The notes beneath the pieces were generated by a model, which had not been told where the DNA came from, made no database searches, and saw only the letters and a program-made list of their open reading frames with translations. A stretch of 64,000 nt of DNA from Mesorhizobium comanense (GTDB taxonomy: Bacteria; Pseudomonadota; Alphaproteobacteria; Rhizobiales; Rhizobiaceae), in NCBI RefSeq assembly GCF_005503535.1, contig NZ_SCNN01000008.1, positions 62,001-126,000 on the forward strand, written 5' to 3'. Position numbers and translations under genes: made by a program. How positions within the stretch are numbered: the first letter of the stretch is position 1; each line of letters opens with the position of its first letter. Below, in pieces: positions 59,179 through 64,000 of the stretch.

Positions 59179-59903
59179 GGCCGTTCTCCCACGCCGCTGT
59201 GGTGCGGAGGCAGAATGACGGCGAGCAGCACGCCGGCAATGGCGCCGATCGAGACGTGCCAGGGCGAGCCCACGGTCTTGTAGGCGACGATCGAGGCACA
59301 ACCACTGGCGATGACCACCGGTAGCCACAGCGGCCGCTTGCGGAAGCCCATGACAAGGCCAAGGAAGTAGATCGGCAGCAGGAAATCGATGCCCAGCGCG
59401 TGCGTGTCGGGGATCAGCTTGCCGAACACCGCGCCGAGCGCGCTTTCCACGATCCAGAACAGGTAGACCGGCAGGCCAAGCCCCAGATACCAGGCGAAGC
59501 CGACGGTCTGGCCGGATTGCGCCCGCGCCTCGGCCACTGCGTATTGCGGATCTGTGAGGATGAAATAGCCGAGCGCCTGCTGGATGACAGGCCAGTGCGC
59601 GATGCGCCGGCCGATGCCGGCGGAATAGAGAACATGGCGGAAGTTGACGGCGAAGATCGACAGCACGATCAGCCATGGCGCGACATGCTGGCCGAACAGC
59701 TGGATGCCGACCATCTGGCTGGCGCCGCCATAGATCAGCGCGCTCATCAAAAAAGCCTCGAGGACCGAGAAACCCTGGTCGACGGCAAGCGCCCCGAACA
59801 ACACCGCGAACGGCGCCGACGCCACCACGACCGGCATGGACAACCGCACGCCCTGCCAGAAATCGCTTTTCGCGCCGCTCTCGGAAATCACGTCCGTCGC
59901 CAT
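59175..59903 (-). CDS. azlC: AzlC family branched-chain amino acid exporter, large subunit
   Basis: The product is 242 residues with about seven membrane helices. The motifs SMPVVVASAPFAVLFGALAVDQGFSVLEAFLMSALIYGGASQMVGIQL and NFRHVLYSAGIGRRI are diagnostic for AzlC. With AzlD it exports branched-chain amino acids or analogues. ATG 59903 has AGGAG 6 bp upstream; the open frame to 60011 lacks a good start. No Lrp-type regulator flanks it. Confidence 0.93.
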   Translation of the reverse strand: MATDVISESGAKSDFWQGVRLSMPVVVASAPFAVLFGALAVDQGFSVLEAFLMSALIYGGASQMVGIQLFGQHVAPWLIVLSIFAVNFRHVLYSAGIGRRIAHWPVIQQALGYFILTDPQYAVAEARAQSGQTVGFAWYLGLGLPVYLFWIVESALGAVFGKLIPDTHALGIDFLLPIYFLGLVMGFRKRPLWLPVVIASGCASIVAYKTVGSPWHVSIGAIAGVLLAVILPPHHSGVGERP

Positions 59904-60053
59904 CGACCGCTCCTGATGCATGTCGCCCAAAAGCCCTGCGGTTTTGGGACAACGACATGCACGACCACAAAGGGAGTGGCGGTATTTAGGTGGCACACCT
60001 TGCCTTGTCACACGAATTCGCTTGAGCCAAACGATCAGCGGAAATGATCGTCG

Positions 60054-60371
60054 CTAGAATTTACGCGATATCCCACATTCATTTTCCGGGACGTCGCCGA
60101 GCCCTTTGGTTTCGATGATGAGATCGCTTCGTGGAACACTTCTGACAACGACAAAACCGGCTTTCTGGCAAGCCGCCACACATCGAGTGACTTTAAGTGG
60201 CGGCCTTTTGCTTTGTCCCAACATGCTAACGCTGTACGTGCCGCTTGAGCACGTAGCCACCATGCCATCTGCGTCCCGGCGCAACTCAACGCTGTCAAAT
60301 GTTTCGCCAGCATAGCAGCCGGCGAGGCCAAATAGTGTTGCCACCAAAACTATGTACCGACCCAAAATCAT
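60054..60371 (-). CDS. Hypothetical lipoprotein
   Basis: The product is 105 residues with a lipoprotein signal (ILGRYIVLVATLFGLAGCYAG, lipobox LAGC, Cys19). The mature part has five further Cys in total (TCSSGTYSV, TRCVAACQKAG, NECGISRKF), suggesting two disulphides. No domain recognised. Its base composition is closer to A+T than the flanks (for example 60181-60300), which may hint at recent acquisition. Confidence 0.75.
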   Translation of the reverse strand: MILGRYIVLVATLFGLAGCYAGETFDSVELRRDADGMVATCSSGTYSVSMLGQSKRPPLKVTRCVAACQKAGFVVVRSVPRSDLIIETKGLGDVPENECGISRKF

Positions 60372-60417
60372 AGTGGCCTCGTAGTTTCAGCGTTAACTAA
60401 CAACGATTTGCAACACA

Positions 60418-63350
<2,933 letters not shown>

Positions 63351-63420
63351 TCAGGATTTTGGGAAAATCATTCCTGAACAGCAGGATGGAGCCATATCCT
63401 GACTCGCTCCCTGACGCTGG

Positions 63421-64000
63421 CTAGGCGGCGTTCGTGTTCTCGCGCAGCAGCCGCTCGGCGGCGGCGCGCGCCTCGTCGGTGATGGTGGCGCCGGCCAGCA
63501 TGCGCGCGATCTCTTCCTGTCGCGCCGGCCTGTCCATCTCGGCAATTCCGGTCGCCACACGGTCGGCACTGCCAGACTTCGAGATCAGGAAATGCGTCGC
63601 CGCGCGCGCCGCGACCTGCGGGGCGTGGGTGACCGAAAGCACCTGCACGCGCTTCGACAGCCGCGCCAGCCTCTGACCGATGGCGTCGGCAACGGCGCCA
63701 CCCACCCCGGTGTCGATCTCGTCGAAGACCAGCGTCGGCGCCGAGCCACGGTCGGCCAGCGCCACCTTCAGCGCCAGAAGGAAGCGCGACAGCTCGCCGC
63801 CAGAAGCCACCTTCATCATCGGCCCGGGCCGCGTGCCGGGGTTGGTGCGTACCCAGAACTCGATCTGATCGATGCCCTCTTCCATGCGGTTTTCAGCGTC
63901 GCTCTTCATCTCCACGATGAAGGCCGCGCGCTCGAGCTTGAGCGCCGGCAGCTCGGCCATGACCGCCTTGGTGAGGCCGGCGGCGGCGGCGTGGCGCAGC
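63421..64000 (-). CDS. recN: DNA repair protein RecN (C-terminal part; start outside window)
   Basis: The frame is open from the window edge (after LRHAAAAGLTKAVMAELPAL) to the stop at 63421. It covers the C-terminal ATPase part of RecN: MKVASGGELSRFLLALKVAL (signature), TLVFDEIDTGVGGAVADAIGQRLARLSKRVQVLSVTHAPQVAARA (Walker B and switch) and HFLISKSGSADRVATGI. RecN is an SMC-like protein in double-strand-break repair. The N-terminal part lies beyond 64000. A second start inside (63960) would give only the ATPase part and is not used. Confidence 0.93.
   Translation of the reverse strand, partial: LRHAAAAGLTKAVMAELPALKLERAAFIVEMKSDAENRMEEGIDQIEFWVRTNPGTRPGPMMKVASGGELSRFLLALKVALADRGSAPTLVFDEIDTGVGGAVADAIGQRLARLSKRVQVLSVTHAPQVAARAATHFLISKSGSADRVATGIAEMDRPARQEEIARMLAGATITDEARAAAERLLRENTNAA

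Overview
The window is GC-rich alphaproteobacterial chromosome. It most resembles a rhizobial (Hyphomicrobiales/Phyllobacteriaceae) genome of the Mesorhizobium type. The grounds are gene content (AsmA, membrane PQQ glucose dehydrogenase, LOV histidine kinase with a HisKA_2-type H-box, GcvT-domain dimethylglycine dehydrogenase family, FixJ-like regulator) and dispersed RIME-like intergenic repeats. This is inference from gene families; I ran no database search. No rRNA, tRNA, CRISPR array, transposase or integrase was recognised.

Layout. 1-1.3 kb: end of a charged protein plus an unknown helical/beta protein. 1.3-5.3 kb: a large AsmA-family protein with a TolA-like tail. 5.4-10.4 kb: Dyp-type peroxidase, a TetR/DinB divergent pair, FAD-linked oxidase and hotdog thioesterase. 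10.7-18.3 kb: Lrp regulator with divergent EamA exporter, LOV histidine kinase with a single-domain response regulator, dienelactone hydrolase, small proteins, PQQ glucose dehydrogenase. 18.5-21.25 kb: UvrD-type helicase carrying an in-frame palindromic repeat insertion, followed at once by an A+T-rich foreign-looking gene (21.3-22.7 kb) whose C-terminus has a HEPN-like R-x4-H motif. 22.7-29 kb: a LacI-regulated sugar/polyol operon (oxidoreductase, TIM-barrel isomerase, binding protein, ATPase, permease) with three visible LacI-type operators. 29-31.2 kb: an orphan encapsulated-ferritin-like protein and a FixL/FixJ-like two-component pair. 31.9-35 kb: a fused double permease with its ATPase. 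35.5-39.5 kb: a non-pyrrolysine MttB-family protein next to a dimethylglycine/sarcosine dehydrogenase-like flavoprotein, which together suggest methylated-amine catabolism. 39.8-52.7 kb: envelope and miscellaneous genes (phytase-like esterase, L,D-transpeptidase, MATE exporter, SH3 protein, TMEM175-type channel, SDR, iron permease-like protein, outer-membrane beta barrel, hexapeptide transferase, CreA, cytochrome b561, SCO, PrmA). 52.8-56.3 kb: a tiny putative RiPP precursor with its own strong promoter, then a large autotransporter. 56.8-64 kb: aminopeptidase P, AzlC/AzlD, a lipoprotein, DUF2461, NAD+-dependent DNA ligase and the 3' part of recN.

The most unusual signals are: (1) the 31-35-residue RiPP-like precursor at 52.8 kb without a nearby maturase; (2) the low-GC HEPN-motif gene behind the helicase; (3) a five-hairpin palindromic repeat translated inside the helicase between its DEYQDT and GDDDQSIYGW motifs; (4) two canonical encapsulin cargo families (DyP peroxidase and EncFtn) with no encapsulin gene in view; (5) 17-bp tandem duplications that straddle the stop codons of two unrelated genes. 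Several hairpins, including near-perfect terminators, separate convergent genes.
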